Assembly: GCF_004360145.1 (NCBI RefSeq)
Contig: NZ_SAIT01000011.1
Span: 1-64,000 of the forward strand
Reading direction: 5' to 3'
Source of the DNA: Aliiroseovarius marinus
Lineage (GTDB): Bacteria > Pseudomonadota > Alphaproteobacteria > Rhodobacterales > Rhodobacteraceae
Length of the DNA stretch: 64,000 nt
Shown piece after piece: positions 1-7,878 of this stretch (position 1 is the stretch's first letter; each line of letters starts with the position of its first letter). The notes beneath the pieces were generated by a model. The model saw only the letters and a list, made by a program, of their open reading frames with translations. It was not told the DNA's origin and searched no databases. The translations under genes were made by a program, and so were the position numbers.

Positions 1-1
1 T

Positions 2-637
2 ACGCCGCCCTACTGGCCCACTTTTGCGCCGCCCTTGACAATGCTGTTGATCGGGACCGGGTTGTATATCTGGTACTACGCGGTCGTGTCCGATGACCCG
101 CTTTGGTCGGCGATCTGGGCCAGTGCAGCCACTGGGATGGCGAACCTAATCGGCCTCAGCAATCTGTTGATCCGGAGATCCAGATGGATTTTGCCAAGGA
201 GGGACATTGATATCTACCCGTCGTTCAGCGCATTGCCCCCGGGAGACTTCCGGAAGCTCATGTTGCTGGCGCAGCGCGAAAAACTGATTAAGGGCAAAGT
301 GTTAACCACCGCCGGCGCTGCAGTGCCTGATCTGTACTATGTCATCTCAGGCTTGGTTGAAGTTCAGAAGCCGGATGGCAGTTTCTTCATGCACAGTGGC
401 AATTTCGTAGGGGAAGTCGCGTTTCTGACCAACAACAAGGCGTCAGCGACGGTCATGATGGCCGAAGACGGGGAGTTGCTGTTCTGGGATGTGAATGAGT
501 TGCGCGCACGGGCTGAGCGGGATGTGAGGTTTCGGTTGGCGTTGGATGCGATGATCTCATTGGATCTTGCGCGAAAGGTTGCGCAGGCTGGCGCACCGAA
601 AGAAGCCGCCGAAGACAGTCTGGAAGCTGTCGTGTGA
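2..637 (+). CDS. membrane-anchored cyclic-nucleotide-binding-like (Popeye-type) protein, 5' end possibly cut by window edge
   Basis: The frame is open to the left edge, so the true start may lie outside; in-window candidates are TTG at 35 and ATG at 41. Two hydrophobic segments (about LLIGTGLYIWYYAVV and LWSAIWASAATGMANLIGL) precede a beta-roll domain resembling the CRP/CNMP fold. Around the ligand loop it reads FVGEVAFLTNNKASATV: the Gly-Glu pair of a phosphate-binding cassette is present, but the usual Arg of the PRAATV motif is replaced. That is more like bacterial Popeye-domain proteins than a CRP regulator. No helix-turn-helix follows, so it is probably a membrane sensor or scaffold rather than a DNA-binding protein. 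Ligand binding is unproven. Confidence 0.75.
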   Translation, partial: TPPYWPTFAPPLTMLLIGTGLYIWYYAVVSDDPLWSAIWASAATGMANLIGLSNLLIRRSRWILPRRDIDIYPSFSALPPGDFRKLMLLAQREKLIKGKVLTTAGAAVPDLYYVISGLVEVQKPDGSFFMHSGNFVGEVAFLTNNKASATVMMAEDGELLFWDVNELRARAERDVRFRLALDAMISLDLARKVAQAGAPKEAAEDSLEAVV

Positions 638-639
638 TG

Positions 640-1152
640 TCACTGTGCGAAGCGAAGGTGAAGCGTTTCCAGCCCGGGATTCGGAATAGGATAGCTCAGC
701 TCTCCGTTTGACCGATGGTCCAGAGACACCCCAACCCGTTCGCCGGTTTCACGATAAACGCCGGCCTCGATGCCCGAGCGAAACTCTAGCGGATACCCTA
801 AGACGGGGCCGTTTTCCGAACGCATCCACCAGCCAGGCATGAAGCTGAGCTCGGCAAAGCCCGGTCCACTTGGCATGCGGAACTCGTTCACAGCCCCCGC
901 GCCAATCCAGACATCGCCAAGACTGTCGACAGACACGCCAACGACGGGTCGGAAGGGGCCGAAGCTGACGGGCAGGTCATGGCGATAGTACACCTCGCCG
1001 CCAATCGAATCTGCCTCGAAAATGACGCTGCCTGCGGACATGGTGTGGCGTGCAATTTCGATTGCGGGTTTCACGCAGCCGCGGTCGCAGTGATTGACCC
1101 ACATGTCAATCAGCCCGGTCAACAGAAACAGAATTGCCAGTGTGCCGTCCAT
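640..1152 (-). CDS. PagL-like lipid A 3-O-deacylase / acyloxyacyl hydrolase-type beta-barrel protein
   Basis: The 170-residue product begins with a short hydrophobic stretch (GTLAILFLLTGLIDMW) that may act as a secretion signal. It then shows alternating beta-strand-like sequence and ends in an outer-membrane-type terminus (LHLRFAQ). Near the C-terminus LDHRSNGEL gives His146 and Ser148, with Glu162 14 residues after the Ser; this matches the spacing style of the PagL His-Ser-Glu catalytic set. PagL removes the 3-O acyl chain of lipid A in the outer membrane. I chose ATG 1152 over 1203 because GAGGG lies 5 nt upstream. Its 3' end faces the CNBD gene with 2 bp between. Weak overall identity is likely, so the function is inferred from motif and length. 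Confidence 0.6.
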   Translation of the reverse strand: MDGTLAILFLLTGLIDMWVNHCDRGCVKPAIEIARHTMSAGSVIFEADSIGGEVYYRHDLPVSFGPFRPVVGVSVDSLGDVWIGAGAVNEFRMPSGPGFAELSFMPGWWMRSENGPVLGYPLEFRSGIEAGVYRETGERVGVSLDHRSNGELSYPIPNPGLETLHLRFAQ

Positions 1153-1253
1153 GAAACCCTCATTTGTTCCCAAAGACTTAGCGAACTGCGCGCGCGAAGT
1201 CATCCGTCCAGTGCATGGGATGCATTTTGTAACAGTTTTTTTGCCGATTGCGC

Positions 1254-1282
1254 TTGAGCTTCCCGAAACCCGGGACTATATA
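1254..1282 (+). promoter_or_regulatory. sigma70-type promoter of the initiator tRNA gene
   Basis: TTGAGC (1254-1259) and TATATA (1277-1282) are separated by 17 bp and end 14 bp before the mature tRNA 5' end. This is the geometry expected of a strong vegetative promoter. Confidence 0.6.
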
Positions 1283-1296
1283 CAGCACACTACTGG

Positions 1297-1373
<77 letters not shown>

Positions 1374-1397
1374 AAATAGCGATCTATCGCTTTGATC

Positions 1398-1424
1398 AAA
1401 GCCCGCCTTTTTGGCGGGTTTTGT
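1398..1424 (+). terminator. rho-independent terminator after tRNA-fMet
   Basis: GCCCGCC (1401-1407) pairs with GGCGGGT (1413-1419) around a T loop and is followed by TTTTG. Confidence 0.75.
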
Positions 1425-1452
1425 CATTTCTGGGGATGCGACCACGTCGGGC

Positions 1453-2469
1453 TCAGTTTTGCAAAATGGCGCTTTCCCATTCCGACAGAAAAGCGCGTTT
1501 CTTCAGCTGATCCAAGAACACCAGAAGTCCCGGACCGATCCGGATTCGATTTAAAGCGGCTTCGTTCTGGCTGAGATCTAGCGCGGGATTGGTCAGAAGC
1601 TGCGCATCTTGTCCATGCGATCGCGCCATCAGGTGATCCAGAAACAAGGCAGCCAGTTCAGACGATGGCGCATTGCTGGGAATCAGTGCGGTGCGCAGCA
1701 TGACCGTGGTGAAATCGGACGGCAGTATGATGGCGAACTCGTCCCGATCTGCGCGGTTGATGGCGTAGCTTCCAAGGACATTGTAGGCGATCAGCAGCTC
1801 GCCGGACTTTACCGCGTCGATCATGTCGGACGAACAGCAATACAGCTGTGCATCCAGCGCGCCCATGACCTCGGTCAGGCGCCAATAGATTTCTGAGGCG
1901 CGCGTGTCTTGTGTGGCGAACAAATAGCCAAGGCCGGACTGGCGCACGTCATAGGTGCCAACGCGGCCCCGGAATAGATCAGGGTGCTGGCGTAGAAGGT
2001 TGATCAGGTCATTTCTGCTGTCGGGCACGGGCAAGTCGCCAAGGCCGGATTTGGACACGACGATGGCCGCCGGTTCCTGTGTGAAAGCAAACAGCATGTC
2101 ATTCCACACGGCCCAGTCTGGTAGAGCGCTGTTGGCTGCGGGCGTGAAGCGTTGGGCCCAGCCGTCATTCGCCAGCTTGGTCTGTAGGTCCATCGCGCTG
2201 GACACAGCCACGTCAAACGCCTCGCCTTCATCCACAATCGCCTTTTGCAGTTCAGACGAGCTGACCACCGTGTACTCGATGGATGTGTTGGGGGCGGAGG
2301 CCAGAAAGGACGTGATCATCGGTTCAAAGAACGCGATGTCGGCGGTCGAGATGATCCGCAGTTCCCGGTCGCTATTCTCCGGGCCGAACCGAGCGACCTC
2401 TTCCGCCTCGAAGGCGCTGGCCCAGCCGGCCGCGAAGATCAGGACGAGGGAAAGACCAAACTGACGCAT
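1453..2469 (-). CDS. periplasmic ABC-type solute-binding protein of a two-component regulatory locus
   Basis: 338 aa with a clear signal peptide (MRQFGLSLVLIFAAGWASA). The mature part resembles the Fe3+/phosphoglycerate-type extracellular binding fold (LRIISTADIAFFEPMITSFLASAPNTSIEY near the N-terminus, VGTYDVRQSGLGY mid-protein). No ABC permease or ATPase lies nearby. Instead the gene overlaps the 3' end of the sensor kinase by 31 nt and is the last gene of the regulator-kinase-SBP operon. A role as periplasmic ligand receptor for the kinase, as in PgtC-type systems, is therefore more likely than transport. Start ATG 2469 has AGGAGG 6 nt upstream. The ligand is unknown, possibly a tricarboxylate or related carboxylate. 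Confidence 0.8.
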   Translation of the reverse strand: MRQFGLSLVLIFAAGWASAFEAEEVARFGPENSDRELRIISTADIAFFEPMITSFLASAPNTSIEYTVVSSSELQKAIVDEGEAFDVAVSSAMDLQTKLANDGWAQRFTPAANSALPDWAVWNDMLFAFTQEPAAIVVSKSGLGDLPVPDSRNDLINLLRQHPDLFRGRVGTYDVRQSGLGYLFATQDTRASEIYWRLTEVMGALDAQLYCCSSDMIDAVKSGELLIAYNVLGSYAINRADRDEFAIILPSDFTTVMLRTALIPSNAPSSELAALFLDHLMARSHGQDAQLLTNPALDLSQNEAALNRIRIGPGLLVFLDQLKKRAFLSEWESAILQN

Positions 2470-3815
2470 GCGCCGCCTCCTGGATTGTTCGTGATGTGCA
2501 GGGTGCCACCGTGGGCCTCGACCACCTCTTTCGCGATGGTCAGGCCAAGGCCGGACCCGACGATGTCTTGCGTGTTCGCACCGCGCGCAAAGCGTTTCGG
2601 AAGCACGTCCAATTCATCGGTCTGGAAGCCGGGTCCAGTGTCTTTGACGCTGATCTTTGCGCCGTCATCGGTGGTGGTCAGCGCCACATGGATTTCGGCC
2701 CCGGAGGGCGAATATTTTACCGCATTGTCCAACAGATTGTGCAGCGCGTTCTGTACAAGGATGGGGTCGCCTTTGATGGTCGCCGTCTCGACCTCGGTCG
2801 CTTCAAGCGTGACGTCCTTCAGTTCCGATGTCGGGCGCATGCGTTCCACAGTGTCCTGCACAAGGCGATGCAGGCTGATCTCTTCCCGCGCCAGATGGTC
2901 CAGCCGAAACGTCACCATCGCATGATCCAAAAGCTGCCCCGCTGTGCGCGAGCTGTCGTCGATGGCGCGGATCATTTCCCGCAGCGCTTTGCGGGTCTCG
3001 GGATCGTCGGACTTACGCTGTGCAACCTCGGCCTTGGTGCGGACCACGGCCAAGGGGGTGCGCACCCGGTGCGCGGCTTCGGCGATAAAGTCCTCGGACC
3101 GCATCAGGGATTGCTGCAAGCGTCGCATGAACGAATTCAGTGAGGCGACCAACGGCACCATCTCGGACGGGACGGGGGCGGCGACCGGGCGCAGGTCTTT
3201 CGGCCCCCTGCGCGACACTGAGCCCGTTAACCGATCTAGCGGACGGATCGTACTGCGCGAGATAAGCGCCGCCAGCAACACCGAGACCAAGAAGAACCCC
3301 GCCCCGATCCCCATTGACGTCCGCGAGATCCGCGCAAGCGCCTGTTTCTGCCCTGATAGTGTCTGCGCGACCGAGACCTTCAGGAAGCTTCGACCGGTAT
3401 CCGTCGACATCCGCCGTTTCACCAGCACGACACGGACGTCCTCGCCCAGAAACGTGGTTGAAAGAAAGCTAGAGGTGCCATTCGGATCACCTGTGGGCTC
3501 CGGCAGGTCGGCGTAACCGCTCAGGAACTCGTCCTCAAGACGGATGGCATAAAACACGCGCTCGTCCGAAATGCTGTCGAGCATCGAGAGCGCGGAATAG
3601 GGCAGGTCGATGCTGATCTCGCCTCCGCTTAGACGCGCGCTGTCCAGAATGGACAGGGCGGACGCGGTCAACACGTTGTCTTGGCTTTCCTGCGCTACCT
3701 GCCGCGCTACGGATTGCACCACGAAGTACACAACAATCGCCAAGACGGCTGCACTTGCCAGAAGCGATAACAACAACCTGCGGCGGATCGAGCCATGTGC
3801 GACCGGCGTGCTCAT
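2439..3815 (-). CDS. tctE: sensor histidine kinase, TctE-like
   Basis: 458 aa inner-membrane kinase. TM1 is about residues 14-34, an extracytoplasmic TctE-type domain spans about 35-165, and TM2 is about 168-190, followed by a HAMP-like linker. The H-box is FIAEAAHRVRTPLAVVRTKAE with phospho-accepting His249. The N-box is NALHNLLDNAVKYSP (Asn360, Asn364), and the G-boxes are DTGPGF and GSGLGLTIAKEVVEAHGG. It overlaps the regulator gene by ATGA, so the pair is translationally coupled. The location opposite tctCBA indicates control of tricarboxylate uptake. The symbol is by analogy with Salmonella TctE; the signal may be relayed by the downstream periplasmic binding protein. Confidence 0.85.
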   Translation of the reverse strand: MSTPVAHGSIRRRLLLSLLASAAVLAIVVYFVVQSVARQVAQESQDNVLTASALSILDSARLSGGEISIDLPYSALSMLDSISDERVFYAIRLEDEFLSGYADLPEPTGDPNGTSSFLSTTFLGEDVRVVLVKRRMSTDTGRSFLKVSVAQTLSGQKQALARISRTSMGIGAGFFLVSVLLAALISRSTIRPLDRLTGSVSRRGPKDLRPVAAPVPSEMVPLVASLNSFMRRLQQSLMRSEDFIAEAAHRVRTPLAVVRTKAEVAQRKSDDPETRKALREMIRAIDDSSRTAGQLLDHAMVTFRLDHLAREEISLHRLVQDTVERMRPTSELKDVTLEATEVETATIKGDPILVQNALHNLLDNAVKYSPSGAEIHVALTTTDDGAKISVKDTGPGFQTDELDVLPKRFARGANTQDIVGSGLGLTIAKEVVEAHGGTLHITNNPGGGACVSLVFPSS

Positions 3816-4477
3816 GCGACCTCGAGCTTATAGCCGAGCCCGCGAATGGTCGTGATCTTCACGGTTGAGGCATCAAGGTGGCGACGCAGCCGCCCGATAT
3901 AGACCTCGATCGCGTTTTCGGTGACGTCCTCGTCATAGGAAAACAGCCGGTCCACCAGCGTGGATTTTGAAAACACCTGCCCGGGCGCGTTGGCCAGAAC
4001 CTCAAAAAGTCGCAGCTCGCGGGTGCGCAATTGGATGTCCTGATCGGGCAGTTTCAGGGTCCCTGACAGCGAATCGAAGCGGAGATTACCGAGGGTCAGC
4101 AGGTTCTGCGCGGCGCCTCCGCGACGGCGCATGACCGCGCGGCAGCGTGCTTCGAGCTCGGAAAAATCGATGGGCTTCACCATGTAATCATCCGCGCCAA
4201 GATCCAGAAGACCGACGCGATCCGCGACTTCAGACCGTGCGGTCAGGACGATGACTGGCGTGCTTTCTTCCTGCTTGCGATGCTGCGCAAGAAAGGTACG
4301 ACCGTCGCCGTCCGGAAGCATAATATCAAGCAAAATCAAGTCGTAAGTTGTTGTAGCGGTGAAGTCATGCCCCGTCTGAATATCGGGCGCGTGGTCGACG
4401 ACATGGCCATCCAGCATCAGCCTGTCCACGACAGCCTCGGCCAGTTGTTCGTTGTCTTCGATCAGCAAGAATCGCAT
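3812..4477 (-). CDS. tctD: OmpR/PhoB-family response regulator, TctD-like
   Basis: 221 aa. The receiver domain has an acidic pocket (Glu7, Asp8), phospho-acceptor Asp51 in LILLDIMLPDGDG, Thr78 and Lys100 (YMVKP). A C-terminal winged helix of the Trans_reg_C type follows (LRTRELRLFEVLANAPGQVFSK, then ENAIEVYIGRLRRHLD and TIRGLGYKL). It is first in the operon with the kinase and binding protein and divergent from tctC across 118 bp that carry TGTCA repeats. It is expected to activate tctCBA when phosphorylated. The Shine-Dalgarno is weak. Confidence 0.88.
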   Translation of the reverse strand: MRFLLIEDNEQLAEAVVDRLMLDGHVVDHAPDIQTGHDFTATTTYDLILLDIMLPDGDGRTFLAQHRKQEESTPVIVLTARSEVADRVGLLDLGADDYMVKPIDFSELEARCRAVMRRRGGAAQNLLTLGNLRFDSLSGTLKLPDQDIQLRTRELRLFEVLANAPGQVFSKSTLVDRLFSYDEDVTENAIEVYIGRLRRHLDASTVKITTIRGLGYKLEVA

Positions 4478-4510
4478 GAAAGATTTTCTCTTTTTGCTCG
4501 TTTTTTAGTC

Positions 4511-4545
4511 GTGTCAGCTTTGTGTCAGCTTAGATTGTCACCTTC
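4511..4545 (+). promoter_or_regulatory. tandem TGTCA repeats, probable TctD operator between tctD and tctC
   Basis: GTGTCAGCTT occurs at 4511-4520 and again at 4522-4531, exactly 11 bp apart, and a related TTGTCACCTT follows about 13 bp further on. An 11-bp direct repeat is the signature of OmpR/PhoB-family head-to-tail dimers, and the regulator gene is adjacent. A Pho-box-like reading is also possible, because PhoB sites use TGTCA repeats with the same period. Confidence 0.6.
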
Positions 4546-4595
4546 TTCCGACATGAGCGGCAAGCGCCGCCAATGTCAAATGGGAGGACATAAAC

Positions 4596-5573
4596 ATGAA
4601 ATTCACATTGGGCCGTCGCGCCTTTATCGCTGCTGCTGCATCGCTCAGCCTTGCTGCTCCGGTTTTTGCTGATGACCACAAGGTCGTTGACAGCATTCAC
4701 TTCCTGATCCCCGGTGGCGCAGGCGGCGGCTGGGACGGCACCGCACGTGGCACCGGCGAAGCGCTGACCGGCGCAGGTCTGGTCGGCACCGCATCGTATG
4801 AGAACATGTCGGGTGGCGGCGGTGGTAAGGCCATCGGTTACCTGATCGAAAACGCTGATAGCCAGCACGGCACACTGATGGTCAACTCGACCCCGATCGT
4901 GATCCGCTCGCTGACCGGCGTGTTCCCGCATAACTTCCGCGACCTGACCTTGGTCTCGGGCACCATCGGCGACTACGCGGCCATCGTTGTGGGCAAGGAC
5001 AGCCCGCTGAACTCGATGGGCGACCTTCTGGCAGCGTTCGACGCGGATGCATCGGGCACCGCCATTGGTGGCGGTTCGGTTCCGGGCGGTATGGACCACC
5101 TGGTTGCAGCCATGGTGATGGAGGCCGCGGGCAAAGATGCGCTGGCCGTGAAGTACATCCCCTACGACGCAGGCGGTAAAGCCATGGCAGCCCTGCTGTC
5201 GGGCGAAATCGCAGCCCTGTCGACCGGGTTCTCGGAAGCCGTGGCCCTGGCCGAAGCCGGCGAGGTCAAGATCCTTGGCGTGACCGCGGACGAGCGTGTC
5301 GCCGCCTATGACGCCCCGACTATGAAGGAACAAGGGATCGATACCACCTTCGTCAACTGGCGCGGGTTCTTCGCAGCCCCCGGCCTGCCAGCCGACAAGC
5401 TGGCCATGTACCAAGAGGCCATCGCCAAGATGTATGACACCCCCGAATGGGAAGCCGTGCGCGCACGCAATGGCTGGGTCAACATCCACAATTCGGGCGA
5501 TGACTTCAAAACCTTCCTGGAAGGTCAGGAGCAGGTCATTGGTGACCTGATGAAGAAGCTCGGCTTCCTCTAA
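4596..5573 (+). CDS. tctC: tripartite tricarboxylate transporter substrate-binding protein
   Basis: 325 aa periplasmic receptor of the TTT/BugE family. The leader (LGRRAFIAAAASLSLAAPVFA, probable cleavage after Ala25) contains a twin-Arg pair and a long Ala run, so Tat export is possible. Family features include the N-terminal IHFLIPGGAGGGWDGTARGTG loop that contacts carboxylates and the mid-protein GSVPGGMDHL. GGGAGG lies about 8 nt before the ATG. It is first in the tctCBA unit, but a 264-bp hairpin-rich gap separates it from tctB, which would let the receptor be made in excess over the membrane subunits. Confidence 0.92.
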   Translation: MKFTLGRRAFIAAAASLSLAAPVFADDHKVVDSIHFLIPGGAGGGWDGTARGTGEALTGAGLVGTASYENMSGGGGGKAIGYLIENADSQHGTLMVNSTPIVIRSLTGVFPHNFRDLTLVSGTIGDYAAIVVGKDSPLNSMGDLLAAFDADASGTAIGGGSVPGGMDHLVAAMVMEAAGKDALAVKYIPYDAGGKAMAALLSGEIAALSTGFSEAVALAEAGEVKILGVTADERVAAYDAPTMKEQGIDTTFVNWRGFFAAPGLPADKLAMYQEAIAKMYDTPEWEAVRARNGWVNIHNSGDDFKTFLEGQEQVIGDLMKKLGFL

Positions 5574-5837
5574 AACACCGGGTGCGAGGGGCCAGCCCCT
5601 CGCGCTCCCCGAGGTATTTCGGGCAAGAGGAAGGGGAGAGCAAAGGCCCTCCCCACTGGAAGGAGACACCTTCCCCTTGCACGGTCATCGGCTCCTCAGC
5701 CTGTACCGTGCGGGGAGCTTAGCGGAAGAATGGTTAACAACCTCTTTCCTCTTGCCCAAAATACCTTGGGGTGAATTGAGCCGCAGGCTCAAGAGGGGCA
5801 ACGCCCCTTCCCAACTATCGGAACAAGGAGGAACCTG
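5574..5837. repeat. hairpin-rich spacer between tctC and tctB with an inverted pair of a dispersed element
   Basis: No ORF. A perfect 9-bp stem with a 2-nt loop (GCGAGGGGC/GCCCCTCGC, 5584-5603) lies just after the tctC stop. GCACGGT (5679-5685) pairs with ACCGTGC (5705-5711). Copies of the dispersed element sit at 5607-5632 and, inverted, at 5746-5771 (24 of 26 positions agree). Small stems GAGCC/GGCTC and GGGGC/GCCCC precede the tctB Shine-Dalgarno. Partial termination or mRNA stabilisation of tctC is the likely role. Confidence 0.7.
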
Positions 5838-6320
5838 ATGGCTTTGGATCGCTGGGTATCATTCATCATTCTATGCGCCGCGCTGGCCTATGGCTATGCC
5901 GCCTTCTTCACAATGGACGCGTCTTTGCCGCCATTTATGCAGCGCAACCCGATCTGGCCAAGCACCTTCCCCAAGGTTCTGGCCGTGCTAACGATCGCCA
6001 CGTCGCTGTTCATTCTGCTGGGGTTCGAAAAAGCTCCGGAAAGTGACCAAGAGCCGGACATCGATTATCGGCGTCTGGGGGACTATCACCTGGGCCAAGC
6101 GCTGACGCTCTTGGGCTTGATGGTGGCCTATGCGCTGCTGTTGCGTCCTGCGGGTTTCCTGTTCGCGACCTTCGCTTTCCTGTGCTGCGGCTCTTTCGCC
6201 TTGGGGGAACGCAAGTTTCACATCCTGCTGCCCGTCGCTGGCCTTGCCAGCTTTGTCGTCTGGTATCTGGTGGACGAGGTGCTGGGCATCTTCCTGCGCC
6301 CCTGGCCGTTCTTTATTTAA
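5838..6320 (+). CDS. tctB: tripartite tricarboxylate transporter small membrane subunit
   Basis: 160 aa with four predicted transmembrane helices: WVSFIILCAALAYGYAAFF; VLAVLTIATSLFILLGF; ALTLLGLMVAYALLLRPAGFLFATFAFLCCGSFAL (counted as one long or two helices); and the C-terminal VAGLASFVVWYLVDEVLGIFL. The LRPAGF-FxF-x3-C pattern and the final Gly-Ile-Phe-Leu-Arg-Pro motif are typical of TctB. AAGGAGG precedes the ATG by 6 nt, and tctA starts 11 nt after the stop. It is the small subunit that pairs with TctA in the inner membrane. Confidence 0.9.
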   Translation: MALDRWVSFIILCAALAYGYAAFFTMDASLPPFMQRNPIWPSTFPKVLAVLTIATSLFILLGFEKAPESDQEPDIDYRRLGDYHLGQALTLLGLMVAYALLLRPAGFLFATFAFLCCGSFALGERKFHILLPVAGLASFVVWYLVDEVLGIFLRPWPFFI

Positions 6321-6331
6321 GGAGCTGAGAC

Positions 6332-7846
6332 ATGATCGAAGGACTTCTGATCGGCCTTAGCGCCGCATTCTCAATCCAAAACCTTCTGATGGTGATTGCG
6401 GGCTGTCTGATCGGCACGTTCATTGGCATGTTGCCCGGTTTGGGCCCGATGTCGATCATCGCCATTATGATCCCGGTTGCCATCACCATCGGGGATCCGT
6501 CGGCTGCCATCATCCTGTTGGCCGGTGTGTACTACGGCGCCATTTTCGGCGGCTCGACCTCGTCCATCCTGCTGAACGCACCGGGCGTGGCTGGGACCGT
6601 GGCATCCAGTTTTGATGGCTATCCGATGGCCCGAAAAGGGCAGGCCGGTAAGGCGCTGACCATTGCGGCCATCGCCTCGTTCGCGGGGGGCAGCATCGGG
6701 GCGCTGCTTCTGATGATCTTTGCCCCCATGCTGTCGACTGTCGCCCTGCTGTTCCACTCGGCCGAGTACTTCGCCCTGATGGTCGTAGGCCTGTCGGCCA
6801 TCGCGGCCTTCGCGGGGACCGGCAACGTGGGTAAGGCGATCCTGATGACCTTGCTGGGGCTTGTCATGGCCACAGTGGGCGAAGGTGCCTTGTTCAACAT
6901 GCCGCGGTTCACCATGGGGCTGATGGATCTGCAGTCGGGTTTCAGTTTCATTACGCTGGCGATGGCGATGTTCGCTTTGCCCGAGGCGCTGTTTCTGGTC
7001 CTGAATCCGAAACGGTCGGCCCAAGGTGCTAGCGGCAAGATCGAGAACCTGCGCATCACCAAAGAAGAGGGACGCAAGATCGCGCCGGTCATTGGCCGTC
7101 AGTCGATTCAAGGTTTCTTCATCGGGGTGCTGCCGGGAGCGGGGGCGACCATCGCATCATTCCTTGGCTATGCGGTTGAACGCAACATCGCGACCAAGGA
7201 AGAGCAGGAGGAGTTCGGCAAGGGTGCCATCAAGGGTCTAGCCGCGCCGGAAACCGCCAACAACGCGGCCTGCACCGGCTCGTTCGTGCCGCTTCTGACG
7301 TTGGGCATTCCCGGTTCGGGCACGACGGCGATCCTGCTGGGTGCGCTAATTGCGCTGAACGTCACGCCCGGTCCGCGCCTGATGATCGACGAGCCGCAGA
7401 TTTTCTGGGCGGTCATCATCTCGATGTATATCGGCAACCTTGTGCTGCTGATCCTGAACCTGCCGCTGATCCCCTATATCGCCAAGGTTCTGGCCATTCC
7501 GCGTAACTATCTGATTCCGTTCATCCTCTTCTTCACGCTGATGGGCAGCTATATCGGACAGAACAACGCGACCGAGTTGTTGATCCTTGTGGGCATGGGC
7601 ATCTGTGCGACGGTTCTGAAGTTTGCGGATTACCCGCTGGCGCCGCTGCTGATCGGCTTCATTCTGGGTGGGATGTTGGAGGACAACTTCTCGCGCTCGA
7701 TGCAGCTGTATGATGGGATCGGGTTCATCTTTGACCGTCCGATGACCCTAGGCTTGCTGGTGATCGCGGTTCTGCTGGTGGTCATCCCAAGCTACCGCGC
7801 CCGCCGTGCGAAAGCGCGTCAGGAAGGCGTGGCAGAAGGGGATTGA
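6332..7846 (+). CDS. tctA: tripartite tricarboxylate transporter large permease
   Basis: 504 aa polytopic permease, usual family length. It contains the two Gly-rich signature motifs of TctA (GTFIGMLPGLGPM near residue 30, and GVLPGAGATIASFLGYAVER near 265), the segment GSTSSILLNAPGVAGTVASSFDGYP, and the segment GIPGSGTTAILLGAL. It drives secondary, ion-coupled uptake of the ligand handed over by TctC. It lies 11 nt after tctB and 32 nt before the AbrB-family gene, so all three are likely co-transcribed. The substrate (citrate, tartrate, or a xenobiotic carboxylate) cannot be read from sequence. Confidence 0.95.
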   Translation: MIEGLLIGLSAAFSIQNLLMVIAGCLIGTFIGMLPGLGPMSIIAIMIPVAITIGDPSAAIILLAGVYYGAIFGGSTSSILLNAPGVAGTVASSFDGYPMARKGQAGKALTIAAIASFAGGSIGALLLMIFAPMLSTVALLFHSAEYFALMVVGLSAIAAFAGTGNVGKAILMTLLGLVMATVGEGALFNMPRFTMGLMDLQSGFSFITLAMAMFALPEALFLVLNPKRSAQGASGKIENLRITKEEGRKIAPVIGRQSIQGFFIGVLPGAGATIASFLGYAVERNIATKEEQEEFGKGAIKGLAAPETANNAACTGSFVPLLTLGIPGSGTTAILLGALIALNVTPGPRLMIDEPQIFWAVIISMYIGNLVLLILNLPLIPYIAKVLAIPRNYLIPFILFFTLMGSYIGQNNATELLILVGMGICATVLKFADYPLAPLLIGFILGGMLEDNFSRSMQLYDGIGFIFDRPMTLGLLVIAVLLVVIPSYRARRAKARQEGVAEGD

Positions 7847-7878
7847 TGTCTATGTCGATTAAGGCGAAAGGCTGACGC

